From Aurantimonas sp. 22II-16-19i (lineage in GTDB: Bacteria > Pseudomonadota > Alphaproteobacteria > Rhizobiales > Rhizobiaceae), in assembly GCF_002088275.1 (NCBI RefSeq), contig NZ_AQQS01000047.1:1-41102 (forward strand): a stretch of DNA of 41,102 nucleotides, in the 5' to 3' direction. Each line of letters begins with the position of its first letter. The first letter of the stretch is position 1. The notes beneath the pieces were generated by a model. That model was not told where the DNA came from and did no database searches. It saw nothing but the letters and a program-made list of their open reading frames with translations. Shown in pieces: positions 14,486 to 22,932 of the stretch. The translations under genes and the position numbers were made by a program.

Positions 14486-16563
14486 TGTTCGACCTGCCGA
14501 CGCGGCGGGAGTGGATCTTCGCGGCAAAGACCTTCGCCGCCTCCATGCTCGCCCTCTACATCGCGCTTGCCGCCGGCCTGCCGCGCCCCTACTGGGCGAT
14601 GGCGACGGTGTTCATCGTCGCCAATCCGCTGGCCGGCGCGACGCGCTCGAAGGCGCTCTACCGGGCGCTGGGCACGGTGATCGGAGCGTCCGCGGCGGTC
14701 CTGTTCACGCCGCTCTTCGTCGGCGAGCCGGTGGTGCTCAGCGCCGTCGTGGCGATCTGGACCGGCGGCCTGCTCTTCGTCTCCTTCCTCGACCGGACGC
14801 CGCGCTCCTACATGTTCATGCTGTCCGGCTATACGCTGCCGCTGATCGCCCTGCCGACGGTCGGCGATCCGTCCACCATCTTCGACGTCGCCCTCGCGCG
14901 GTCGCAGGAGATCATCCTCGGCATCACCTGCGCCAGCCTCGTCAGCGCCCTCGTCCTGCCCCAGAGCCTCGGCGCCGTGGTGGCGGGCCGGGTCGACGGC
15001 TGGCTGACCGACGCCAGTTCCTGGATCCGCGACGTCCTCGCCGGAACCGGCGACCGGCTCGCCGAGACGCTGAAGCTCGCGCCGGACGTGAAGGCCGTCG
15101 ACCAGCTGATCGGCCAGCTGCGCTACGACCCGGACATGGCGGCGGTCGTCGTCCATGCGCGGCAATTGCGCGGCCGGCTGGTGATGCTGCCGGCGCTGCT
15201 CTCCTCCCTCGCCGACCGGCTGGCGGCGATCCGCCGCGACGACGGGCGGCTGCCGCCCGAGATCGAGGTGCTGTGCTGGGAGGTCGACGCCTGGATCGCC
15301 AGCAGCGGCAGGGCGCAGGAAGACGGCGGCCGGCGGCTGGCGGCGCGGGTCGCCGCGATCCGGGCGGGCCATGCGGGCGCGACGCGGGGCGGCGACTGGA
15401 CGTCGCTGCTGCAGGACGGCGCCCTGGCGCGGCTTGCCGATCTCGTCGACCTGTGGAGCGACTGCCTCGCCCTGAAGCGCGAGATCCTGGCCGGGCGCAG
15501 GGCGCGGCGGACCCTGCCGCTGCGGCTCCAGAGCGTCGCGGCCGAGGTGCCCCACTACGATTTCGGCATGATGGCCTTCGCCGCCCTCTCGGCGATCGGC
15601 GGGCTGTTCGTCGCCTCGTTGATCTGGATCCATTCCGGCTGGGACCAGGGCGCGGGCTTCGTGCTGATCGCCGGCGTCGCGGGCTCGTTCTTCGCCTCCC
15701 TCGACAATCCGCTGCCGCAGCTGAAGCAGATGGCCGTCCTGACGACGCTCGGCTGCATCGTCGCCGGCATCTACGTCTTCGGCGTGTTGCCGCAGGTGAC
15801 CACCTTCGCCGGCCTCGTCGTCGTCTTCGCGCCGGTCTATCTCGCTTTGCCGATCCTGATCGGGCGACCGAAGACGATGTTCATCGGCCTGCTGCTGGCC
15901 GTCAACAGCGCGACGCTGATGACGCTGCAGGAGGTCTACACGGCCGACTTCACGCAGTTCGTCAACGGCGCCATCGCCGCGGTCCTCGGGGTGATCTTCA
16001 CCCTGGTCTGGTCCATCCTGACGCGGCCCTTCGGCGCGGCGCTGGCCGCCAGACGACTGGAGAGCCAGGGCTGGCGCGAGATCGCCGACCTTGCCGCCGG
16101 GCGGCGGGCGGATGCGGCGCCGGTCTTTGCCGGCCGCTTCTTCGACCGGCTCGGCCAGCTGGTGCCGCGCCTCGGGCAGCAAGGCTCGGACAGCAGCAGC
16201 GAAGCCTTCGCGGAGATGCGCGTCGGCCTCAACGTCCTCGACCTCAAGGAGGCGGCAAGGCAGCTCGCCGGACCGCAGCGGGCGTCTGTGGAGGCGGTGC
16301 TGGCGGGCGTCGCACGGTTCTACCGGCAGAAGGCCGAGGGGGTCGGCCCGGCCGAGCCCGGCGACGAGCTCCGCGACCGCATCGACGCGGCGATCGCGGC
16401 CTGCCGGCAACCCGCAAAGGCGGATGGCCGCGAGCGCGCGATCCAGGGGCTCGTCGGACTGCGGCGGGCGCTCTTCGCCGGCTCGCCGCCGCCGGCCCCG
16501 CCGAACGTTCCGGGCGATGTCGCGCCGCCCGCCGAACCCGCCTTCGCCCTCGCGGCGGAATAG
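14485..16563 (+). CDS. FUSC/AaeB-type aromatic-compound exporter, inner-membrane subunit
   Basis: This 692-residue protein fits the FUSC family (AaeB, fusaric acid resistance). It has two membrane blocks, one near residues 10-170 (for example LPRPYWAMATVFIVANPLAGATRSKALYR in short overlapping segments) and one near 355-520, separated and followed by cytoplasmic helical regions. The first block carries the typical RxxGTxxG-like YRALGTVIGA. Such proteins pair with a small DUF1656 protein and an HlyD-type fusion protein, which are the next two genes. The likely role is export of aromatic acids or related toxic compounds. ATG 14485 overlaps the MarR stop; a GTG one codon earlier is also possible. 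Confidence 0.9.
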   Translation: MFDLPTRREWIFAAKTFAASMLALYIALAAGLPRPYWAMATVFIVANPLAGATRSKALYRALGTVIGASAAVLFTPLFVGEPVVLSAVVAIWTGGLLFVSFLDRTPRSYMFMLSGYTLPLIALPTVGDPSTIFDVALARSQEIILGITCASLVSALVLPQSLGAVVAGRVDGWLTDASSWIRDVLAGTGDRLAETLKLAPDVKAVDQLIGQLRYDPDMAAVVVHARQLRGRLVMLPALLSSLADRLAAIRRDDGRLPPEIEVLCWEVDAWIASSGRAQEDGGRRLAARVAAIRAGHAGATRGGDWTSLLQDGALARLADLVDLWSDCLALKREILAGRRARRTLPLRLQSVAAEVPHYDFGMMAFAALSAIGGLFVASLIWIHSGWDQGAGFVLIAGVAGSFFASLDNPLPQLKQMAVLTTLGCIVAGIYVFGVLPQVTTFAGLVVVFAPVYLALPILIGRPKTMFIGLLLAVNSATLMTLQEVYTADFTQFVNGAIAAVLGVIFTLVWSILTRPFGAALAARRLESQGWREIADLAAGRRADAAPVFAGRFFDRLGQLVPRLGQQGSDSSSEAFAEMRVGLNVLDLKEAARQLAGPQRASVEAVLAGVARFYRQKAEGVGPAEPGDELRDRIDAAIAACRQPAKADGRERAIQGLVGLRRALFAGSPPPAPPNVPGDVAPPAEPAFALAAE

Positions 16564-16572
16564 GAGTGTCCC

Positions 16573-16782
16573 ATGACCGGTGATCTCGCGATCTTCGGGG
16601 TCTTCGTCCCGAAGATCCTCGTCATCCTTCTCGCATCCTACGCGGTGCTGCTGCTTCTCAAGAAAGTCCTCGCCCGCCTCGGCGTCTATCGCGTCGTCTG
16701 GCACCCGGCGCTGTTCGACCTGTCGATCTTCATCCTCCTCGCCGCAGCCGCGGCGAATGCCGCCGAATGGTATCTATCATGA
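16573..16782 (+). CDS. DUF1656 small membrane protein (AaeX-like)
   Basis: This 69-residue protein has two hydrophobic helices (ILVILLASYAVLLLL and LSIFILLAAAAANA) around a short basic loop KKVLARLGVYRVVWHPALFD, the usual DUF1656 pattern. It corresponds to AaeX of the AaeXAB efflux system. Its function in the pump is not established, but it is almost always found between or next to the FUSC and HlyD genes, as here. It follows the FUSC stop by 9 bases and overlaps the HlyD start as ATGA. Confidence 0.92.
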   Translation: MTGDLAIFGVFVPKILVILLASYAVLLLLKKVLARLGVYRVVWHPALFDLSIFILLAAAAANAAEWYLS

Positions 16783-17744
16783 CCGCCCGTCTCTCCCGGC
16801 TCCTCAAGTCAGCCTTCACGCTGACCCTCTTCGCCATCGCCCTCGCCGTCGGCTGGAACCTCTGGCAGGGCTACATGGAGACGCCCTGGACGAGGGACGG
16901 CCATGTGCGCGCCGACGTCGTCTCCATCGCCCCCGACATCTCCGGGCCGGTCGCGGAGGTGCTGGTCTCCGACAACCAGACGGTGGCAAAGGGCGAGGTG
17001 CTGGTGCGCATCGACCCGGCGCGGTTCCAGATCGCCCTCGCCCTCGCCGACGCCTCGCTGAAGGACCGGGCCGCCGCCCTCACCCAGGCGAGGCGGGAGG
17101 CCGAGCGCTATCACCGGCTGGAAAACGGCCCGGCGGTCTCGCAGCAGAACATCGAGCAGGCCGATCTCGCCGTCGAGCAGGCGAGCGCCGCTTATGACGA
17201 GGCGAAGGCGAACCGCGACCTCGCCGCCCTCAACCTCGAGCGCACCAGCGTGCGCGCTCCGGCCAACGGCGTGATCAGCAACCTCTCCCTCAATCCCGGC
17301 GACTATGTCGCCTCGGGATCCGGCGTGATGGCGCTGATCGACACCGACACGCTCCGGGTCGAGGGCTATTTCGAGGAGAACCAGCTGCCGAGGATCGCCG
17401 TCGGCGACGCCGTCTCCGTCGACCTGATGGGGCACGGGCGGAAGCTGCGCGGCCATGTCGAGAGCATCGCCGCCGGCATCGAGGACCGCGAGCGCACCAA
17501 CGGCTCGAATCTCCTCGCCAATGTCACGCCGACCTTCGCCTGGGTGCGGCTCGCCCAGCGGGTGCCGGTGCGCATCGCCCTCGACGAGGTGCCGGCCGGC
17601 ACCCGCCTCGTCGCCGGGCTGACCGCCACCGTCACCGTGTATCCCGGCAATGGCCAGGCGGGGACGAACCAAGCCGGCATCGGGCGGGCGGGCCCTTCCG
17701 ACGAGGCCGCCGCCGAGCCCGTGGCGGGCGCGAGCGGCAGCTGA
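16779..17744 (+). CDS. HlyD-family periplasmic adaptor (AaeA-like)
   Basis: This 321-residue membrane-fusion protein has one N-terminal anchor ([19 protein letters not shown]), the typical [20 protein letters not shown] lipoyl-like strand, a coiled-coil hairpin around residues 85-155, a second half-lipoyl segment ([20 protein letters not shown]) and a beta-barrel part ([17 protein letters not shown]). It should link the FUSC pump to the outer membrane channel. The start at 16779 overlaps the DUF1656 stop; this avoids an extra MVSI extension. The C-terminal tail is Gly/Ala-rich. No outer membrane factor gene is nearby, so a TolC-like protein elsewhere is likely used. Confidence 0.93.
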   Translation: MTARLSRLLKSAFTLTLFAIALAVGWNLWQGYMETPWTRDGHVRADVVSIAPDISGPVAEVLVSDNQTVAKGEVLVRIDPARFQIALALADASLKDRAAALTQARREAERYHRLENGPAVSQQNIEQADLAVEQASAAYDEAKANRDLAALNLERTSVRAPANGVISNLSLNPGDYVASGSGVMALIDTDTLRVEGYFEENQLPRIAVGDAVSVDLMGHGRKLRGHVESIAAGIEDRERTNGSNLLANVTPTFAWVRLAQRVPVRIALDEVPAGTRLVAGLTATVTVYPGNGQAGTNQAGIGRAGPSDEAAAEPVAGASGS

Positions 17745-17899
17745 GCCGTCGCCTTGCGGCGCGGCCCCGGCGTTTCTGCCGGCCGGCTCCGGGCGCCGTC
17801 ACGGTTGCGTCACGCCGGCAGCCCAGAATTGACAAGCGGCGGCGAACGCGCCACCTCGAAGCCGACATGATGAATTTTCCTCCGACGAGGACCGACGCG

Positions 17900-19168
17900 A
17901 TGACCATCCAGACGCCGATCGACACCATCGAGGCAGATCCCGCGCCGCGGCGAGCGACCGTCGGCGTCGATGTCGGCGGCGTGCTGGTGGGCGGCGGCGC
18001 GCCGGTGGTCGTCCAGTCGATGACCAACACCGACACCGCCGACGTCGATGCCACCGTGGCGCAGGTCGCAGCGTTGTCGAAGGCCGGCTCGGAAATCGTC
18101 CGCATCACCGTCGACCGCGACGAGAGTGCCGCCGCCGTGCCGAAGGTGCGCGAAAGGCTGGAGCGGCTCGGCCTGAACGTGCCGCTGGTCGGCGACTTCC
18201 ACTATATCGGCCACAAGCTCCTCGCCGACCATCCGGCCTGCGCCGAGGCGCTGGCGAAATATCGCATCAATCCCGGCAATGTCGGCTTCCGGGACAAGCG
18301 CGACAAGCAATTCGCGGCGATCGTCGAGATGGCGATCCGCTACGACAAGCCGGTGCGCATCGGCGTCAACTGGGGCTCGCTGGACCAGGAGCTCCTGACC
18401 CGGCTGATGGACGCCAACACCGCTCTGGCGCAGCCGCGCTCGGCAAGGGCCGTGACCCGCGAGGCGATCATCCAGTCGGCGCTGATCTCGGCCGAGCTCG
18501 CCGAGGAGATCGGCTTGCCGAAGAACCGCATCATCCTGTCGGCCAAGGTCAGCCAGGTGCAGGACCTCATCGCCGTCTATCGCGACCTCTCCCGGCGCAC
18601 CGACCACGCGCTGCATCTCGGCCTGACCGAGGCGGGCATGGGCTCCAAGGGCATCGTCGCCTCGGCCGCCTCGATGGGCATCCTGCTCCAGGACGGCATC
18701 GGCGACACCATCCGCGTGTCCCTCACCCCGGAGCCGAACGGCGACCGCACCCGGGAAGTCCAGGTCGCCCAGGAACTGCTGCAGACCATGGGGTTCCGGC
18801 AGTTCCTCCCCGTCGTCGCGGCCTGCCCCGGCTGCGGGCGCACGACCTCGACGGTGTTCCAGGAACTGGCCGAGACGATCCAGAACGACATCCGCGTCAA
18901 CATGCCGGTGTGGCGGGAGAAATATCCGGGCGTCGAGGCCCTCAACGTCGCGGTGATGGGTTGCATCGTCAACGGGCCGGGCGAATCCAAGCATGCCGAC
19001 ATCGGCATTTCGCTGCCTGGCACCGGCGAGACGCCGGCGGCGCCCGTCTTCGTCGACGGCAAGAAGACGGTGACGCTGCGCGGGCCGAACATCGCCGCGG
19101 AGTTCCAGGTGATGGTCGCCGACTATATCGAGAACCGCTTCGGCCGGGGGCGCGCCGCCGCCGAATGA
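17900..19168 (+). CDS. ispG: 4-hydroxy-3-methylbut-2-enyl diphosphate synthase (IspG)
   Basis: IspG (GcpE) catalyses the penultimate step of the MEP isoprenoid pathway, reductive ring opening of methylerythritol cyclodiphosphate to HMBPP using a 4Fe-4S cluster. The 422-residue protein carries [11 protein letters not shown] near the start, the barrel signatures NPGNVGF and [10 protein letters not shown], and the cluster ligands Cys309 and Cys312 (CPGCGRT), Cys355 ([10 protein letters not shown]) and Glu362. ATG 17900 has GAGGA 8 bases upstream; ATG 17867 would add 11 residues. The N-terminal sequence is of the rhizobial type. The stop overlaps the next gene's start by ATGA, coupling it to a lytic transglycosylase gene. 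Confidence 0.96.
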   Translation: MTIQTPIDTIEADPAPRRATVGVDVGGVLVGGGAPVVVQSMTNTDTADVDATVAQVAALSKAGSEIVRITVDRDESAAAVPKVRERLERLGLNVPLVGDFHYIGHKLLADHPACAEALAKYRINPGNVGFRDKRDKQFAAIVEMAIRYDKPVRIGVNWGSLDQELLTRLMDANTALAQPRSARAVTREAIIQSALISAELAEEIGLPKNRIILSAKVSQVQDLIAVYRDLSRRTDHALHLGLTEAGMGSKGIVASAASMGILLQDGIGDTIRVSLTPEPNGDRTREVQVAQELLQTMGFRQFLPVVAACPGCGRTTSTVFQELAETIQNDIRVNMPVWREKYPGVEALNVAVMGCIVNGPGESKHADIGISLPGTGETPAAPVFVDGKKTVTLRGPNIAAEFQVMVADYIENRFGRGRAAAE

Positions 19169-20220
19169 GCTTTTCCGCAACCGCCCCCGCAGCATCGCGA
19201 CCGCGCCGCCGCCGCGGTGACGCGGCGATCCGCCGGTGGCTGCGGGGCGTGGTCGAAGCCGGGCTCGCCGGGCTCTCGATCGGCGTGCTCGTTGCGGCAC
19301 TCGCGGGGCCGGCGCCTGCCGACACCATCCGCCCGGCGGGACGGTCCGGCAGCGTCGCGATCGCTTTGCCGGCCCTCCCCTATCCGCCCTCGCCGCCGCG
19401 CTTCGAGCCGGCGGGCGACATTCCGGGCCAGGCCGAAGCGGAGGCCGCCGAGGAAGCCCCCGTCGACCGGATCTGCCGGCTGATCGCCGAGAATGCCGAC
19501 GCCGTCGGCATGCCGCGGGACTTCTTCGCCCGGCTGATCTGGAAGGAAAGCCGCTTCGACGCCAAGGCGGTCTCGCCCGTGGGCGCCCAAGGCATCGCCC
19601 AGTTCATGCCCTATACCGCCGCCGAGCGCGGCCTCGACGACCCCTACGACACCGCCGAGGCGATCCGGCATTCGGCGCTCTATCTCGCCGACCTTCGGGC
19701 CGAGCTCGGGAACTGGGGCCTTGCGGCCGCCGCCTACAATGGCGGGATCAACCGGGTGAAGCGGTGGATCGCCAATGGCGGGCGCCTGCCCTATGAGACC
19801 GAGAGCTACGTGCTTGCCATCGCCTTCCAGCCGGCCGTCTGGTTCCAGGAGGACGGCCGCGAGGTCGGGGAGCGGCCGCTGGAAGACGGCACGGAATTCC
19901 GCGACTCCTGCCGCCGCCTGCCGGTCATCGCGACCCGTGCCTTCGCCTCCCTCGACACCGGCGCGCCGGCCAAGCCCTGGGGCGTCCAGGTCGCCGGCAA
20001 CCCGAACCAGGGCGTCGCGATGGCGGCGTTCCGGCGCGTCCAGGCGGCCTTCCCGGCAATCCTCGGCGACACCAAGCCGCTCGTCCTGCGCGAGCGCGCC
20101 CCGGGGATCGGCCGCATCTACGCGGTCAGGATCGGCGCCGACAGCCGGGGCGAGGCGAACCAGCTCTGCGTGAAGCTGAAGCGGGCCGGCGGCTCCTGCA
20201 TCGTGTTGAAGAACCGCTGA
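19165..20220 (+). CDS. Lytic transglycosylase with SLT and SPOR-like domains
   Basis: This 351-residue protein should cleave peptidoglycan glycan strands in the periplasm. A basic N terminus and hydrophobic segment (about residues 29-50, ending GPAPADT) suggest a signal peptide or anchor. The SLT domain runs from about 102 to 205: [19 protein letters not shown] with catalytic Glu128, IAQFMP, and [11 protein letters not shown]. The C terminus (about 285-351) looks like a SPOR domain that binds denuded glycans ([26 protein letters not shown]). The start at 19165 is fixed by the ATGA overlap with ispG; the frame further upstream is a shadow of ispG. Confidence 0.9.
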   Translation: MSFSATAPAASRPRRRRGDAAIRRWLRGVVEAGLAGLSIGVLVAALAGPAPADTIRPAGRSGSVAIALPALPYPPSPPRFEPAGDIPGQAEAEAAEEAPVDRICRLIAENADAVGMPRDFFARLIWKESRFDAKAVSPVGAQGIAQFMPYTAAERGLDDPYDTAEAIRHSALYLADLRAELGNWGLAAAAYNGGINRVKRWIANGGRLPYETESYVLAIAFQPAVWFQEDGREVGERPLEDGTEFRDSCRRLPVIATRAFASLDTGAPAKPWGVQVAGNPNQGVAMAAFRRVQAAFPAILGDTKPLVLRERAPGIGRIYAVRIGADSRGEANQLCVKLKRAGGSCIVLKNR

Positions 20221-20223
20221 GCG

Positions 20224-20242
20224 CACCGGCAGATGGCCGGTG
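20224..20242 (+). terminator. Hairpin after the lytic transglycosylase gene
   Basis: CACCGGC (20224-20230) and GCCGGTG (20236-20242) form a perfect 7-bp stem with a 5-base loop, 3 bases after the stop. No T run follows, so it may stabilise the 3' end or act with other factors rather than being a classic intrinsic terminator. Confidence 0.35.
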
Positions 20243-20358
20243 ACGCCGTCGCCGGCGCTGCCTGCGCCCGAAGATGGCTGTTGCCGCGCTCGTCGATGAC
20301 GCGCTATCTCCACCGGAACGGGCCCGCCGAAGAGCCCGCAATGAGGGAGAGAACGGCC

Positions 20359-21405
20359 ATGCAAGCCCTGGTGCTCGAAAAGATCCACGAACTCTCGCTG
20401 CGCGACTTCCCGCTCGAACGGCAGGAGGAGACGCTCGGACCGAGAGACGTCAGGATCAAGCTCCACACCGTCGGCATCTGCGGCTCGGACGTCCATTATT
20501 ACACCCATGGCCGCATCGGCCCCTTCGTCGTCGAGGCGCCGATGATCCTCGGCCACGAGGCGTCGGGCACCGTCATCGAGACCGGATCCGAGGTGACGAC
20601 GCTGAAGGAGGGCGACCGGGTCTGCATGGAGCCGGGAATCCCGGATCCGAATTCGCGGGCGACACGGCTCGGCCTCTACAACATCGATCCGGCCGTGCGC
20701 TTCTGGGCGACGCCGCCGGTGCACGGCATCCTGCGGCCGACCTGCGTCCATCCGGAAGCCTTCACCTTCAAGCTGCCGGACAATGTCTCCTTCGCCGAGG
20801 CGGCGATGGTCGAGCCGCTGGCCGTCGGCGTCCATGCCGCGACCAAGGCGCAGGTGAAGCCCGGCGACGTCGCCCTCGTCATGGGCGCCGGGCCGATCGG
20901 CCTCGTCACCGCGCTGTCGGCGCTGGCCGCCGGCTGCGCGCGGGTCTACGTCTCGGACCTCGACGACGCCAAGCTGGAGATCGCAGCAGGGCTCGGCGCG
21001 ATCACGCCGATCAACGTCACCCGGGACGACCCGGCCAAGGTGATCCTCGCCGAGACAGAGGGCTGGGGCGCCGAGATCGTCTTCGAGGCGACCGGCAGCC
21101 CGAAGGCGGCGGCGAGCGTCTTCGAACCCCTCTCCCCCGGCGGACGCGTGGTGATGATCGGCGGCCAGGCCGAGCCGATCTCCTACGATGCCGGCGCGGC
21201 GATGGTGCGCGAGGCGCGGGTCGAGAACATCTTCCGCTACGCCCACGTCTTCCCGCGCTGCGTGAAGATGCTCGCCTCCGGCGCGATCGACGTGAAGCCG
21301 CTGATCACCCGGACCTTCGGTTTCGAGGACAGCGTGCGGGCCTTCGAGATCGCCGCCTCGGCGCCGAAGGGCGACGTCAAGATGCAGATCGAGCTGCCGC
21401 AGTAG
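20359..21405 (+). CDS. Zinc-type polyol dehydrogenase (xylitol/sorbitol dehydrogenase family)
   Basis: This 348-residue medium-chain dehydrogenase likely oxidises a sugar alcohol with NAD. Catalytic zinc ligands are present: Cys41 ([10 protein letters not shown]), His66 and Glu67 (GHEASG) and Glu152 ([10 protein letters not shown]). The Rossmann motif is [15 protein letters not shown]. The lobe that usually holds the structural zinc has lost its cysteines ([18 protein letters not shown]), as in bacterial xylitol dehydrogenases of rhizobial type. ATG 20359 has GGGAGAG upstream; ATG 20341 would add 6 residues. It appears to be a single gene with no sugar transporter nearby. Xylitol is the best guess for substrate, not proven. 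Confidence 0.88.
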   Translation: MQALVLEKIHELSLRDFPLERQEETLGPRDVRIKLHTVGICGSDVHYYTHGRIGPFVVEAPMILGHEASGTVIETGSEVTTLKEGDRVCMEPGIPDPNSRATRLGLYNIDPAVRFWATPPVHGILRPTCVHPEAFTFKLPDNVSFAEAAMVEPLAVGVHAATKAQVKPGDVALVMGAGPIGLVTALSALAAGCARVYVSDLDDAKLEIAAGLGAITPINVTRDDPAKVILAETEGWGAEIVFEATGSPKAAASVFEPLSPGGRVVMIGGQAEPISYDAGAAMVREARVENIFRYAHVFPRCVKMLASGAIDVKPLITRTFGFEDSVRAFEIAASAPKGDVKMQIELPQ

Positions 21406-21496
21406 CCGGGCCGCCAGAGCCGGAGGACGTTCCGCCGGCTCCTCCCCGAGGACAGACCTCGGCCGGGCTCCGGCGCCCTGCCCCCGGCGGCGGTTT

Positions 21497-22786
21497 TCAG
21501 TCTCCCGGCGCGTAGGCGGCGGGATCGACCGTCAGCTGGCGGCCCGGCAGGTCGAGCCGGCTCTCGCGGCGGGGCGTGCGGGCGATGATCGTGCCGCCCC
21601 TGACGACGAAGAGGCGGGCGGCCTTCAGCCGGATCGCCTCGATCGGGTCGCGGGCCTGCAGCACCACCATGTCCGCCGCCCTGCCGACCTCGAGACCGTA
21701 GTCGTCGAGGCCCACGGCCCTCGCGGAGTTCACCGTGACGGCGTCGAAGCACTGGCCGATCGCCGCCCGCGAGGTCATCTGCGCCACATGCACCGCCATG
21801 TGGGCCACCTCCAGCATGTCGCCGGAGCCGAGCGAGTACCAGGGGTCCATCACGCAGTCATGGCCGAAGGCGACGTTGACGCCGGCGGCCATCAGCTCCG
21901 GCACCCGGGTCATGCCGCGGCGCTTCGGATAGCTGTCGTGGCGGCCCTGCAGCGTGATGTTGATCAGCGGGTTGGGGATGGCGTGCAGGCCCGCCTCGGC
22001 GATCAGCGGGATCAGCTTGGAGACGTAGTAGTTGTCCATCGAGTGCATCGAGGTGAGGTGCGAGCCGGCGACCCTCCCCTCGAGCCCGTGCCGCATCGTC
22101 TCGGCCGCCAGCGTCTCGACATGGCGGGACAGCGGGTCGTCGCTCTCGTCGCAATGGATGTCGACGCGCAGGCCGCGATCGGCGGCGATCCGGCAGAGGG
22201 CCGCGAGCGAGGCGGCGCCGTCGGCCATCGTCCGCTCGAAATGCGGGATGCCGCCGACGACGTCGAGGCCCATGTCGAGCGCCCGCGCCAGCGAGGCGGC
22301 GGCACCCTCGCTGCGATAATAGCCGTCCTGGGGGAAGGCGACGAGCTGCAGGTCGATCGTGCCCTTCACGCGGTCGCGGACTTCCAGGAGCGCCTCGGCG
22401 GTGACGAGGCGGGGGTCGGAGGTGTCGACATGGCTGCGGATCGCCAGCAGCCCCTGCGAGACGGCGAGATCGCAATAGCGCATCGCCCGCTCGACCACCG
22501 CCTCGCGGGTCAGCGTCGGGCGAAGCTCGCCCCACAGCTGGATCCCCTCGAGCAGCGTGCCGGACATGTTCATGCGCGGCAGGCCGAGCGACAGCGTCGC
22601 GTCCATGTGGAAATGCGGATCGACGAAGGGCGGCGAGACGAGGCAGCCGGAAGCGTCGATCGTCTCGCCCGCCTCGGCCGCGATACCGGCTTCGATCGCC
22701 GCGATGCGCCCCCCGGAGACGGCGATGTCGACGCCTGAGCGACCGTCCGGGAGGTTGGCGTTCCTGACGAGGAGATCATGGCTCAT
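21497..22786 (-). CDS. CodA-like amidohydrolase (cytosine / 5-methylcytosine deaminase candidate)
   Basis: This 429-residue metal-dependent amidohydrolase aligns along its length with E. coli cytosine deaminase CodA as I recall that sequence, with a constant offset of 3. Metal and catalytic residues are His58 and His60 (DPHFHMD), Gln153 (AFPQDG), His211 and Glu214 (HCDESDD), His243 and Asp310 (FGHDCVMDPWY). The residue after the catalytic Asp is Cys311 where CodA has Asp314, a position that borders C5 of the pyrimidine. GAGGA lies about 8 bases before the ATG. It is a lone gene pointing against the dehydrogenase, with no cytosine permease nearby. Deamination of cytosine or a C5-substituted relative is likely; other pterin- or purine-like substrates cannot be excluded. 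Confidence 0.85.
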   Translation of the reverse strand: MSHDLLVRNANLPDGRSGVDIAVSGGRIAAIEAGIAAEAGETIDASGCLVSPPFVDPHFHMDATLSLGLPRMNMSGTLLEGIQLWGELRPTLTREAVVERAMRYCDLAVSQGLLAIRSHVDTSDPRLVTAEALLEVRDRVKGTIDLQLVAFPQDGYYRSEGAAASLARALDMGLDVVGGIPHFERTMADGAASLAALCRIAADRGLRVDIHCDESDDPLSRHVETLAAETMRHGLEGRVAGSHLTSMHSMDNYYVSKLIPLIAEAGLHAIPNPLINITLQGRHDSYPKRRGMTRVPELMAAGVNVAFGHDCVMDPWYSLGSGDMLEVAHMAVHVAQMTSRAAIGQCFDAVTVNSARAVGLDDYGLEVGRAADMVVLQARDPIEAIRLKAARLFVVRGGTIIARTPRRESRLDLPGRQLTVDPAAYAPGD

Positions 22787-22932
22787 GGGGATGTCCTCAT
22801 CCTGGCAATCCGTTCGCGCTCGCCCGCCGGCTCACGGGACGCGCCCGCCACGAGGACCCGCCGCCCGACCCGAAGACGTTCGAGCGGTCGCAGGCGCGAC
22901 CGCTCCGGGCCCGCCTCCGAGCCGCTCCGGGC

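Noticed and set aside
14419-16704. A 761-residue minus-strand frame opposite the FUSC gene
   Set aside because: It is extremely rich in Asp, Glu and Arg, has no domain, and lies opposite a clear membrane transporter.
17769-17784. CCGGC/GCCGG hairpin after the HlyD gene as a terminator
   Set aside because: Short stem with no T run in very GC-rich DNA; expected by chance.
19123-21246. A 707-residue minus-strand frame opposite the lytic transglycosylase and dehydrogenase genes
   Set aside because: It lies opposite two well-supported enzymes and has no recognisable domain.
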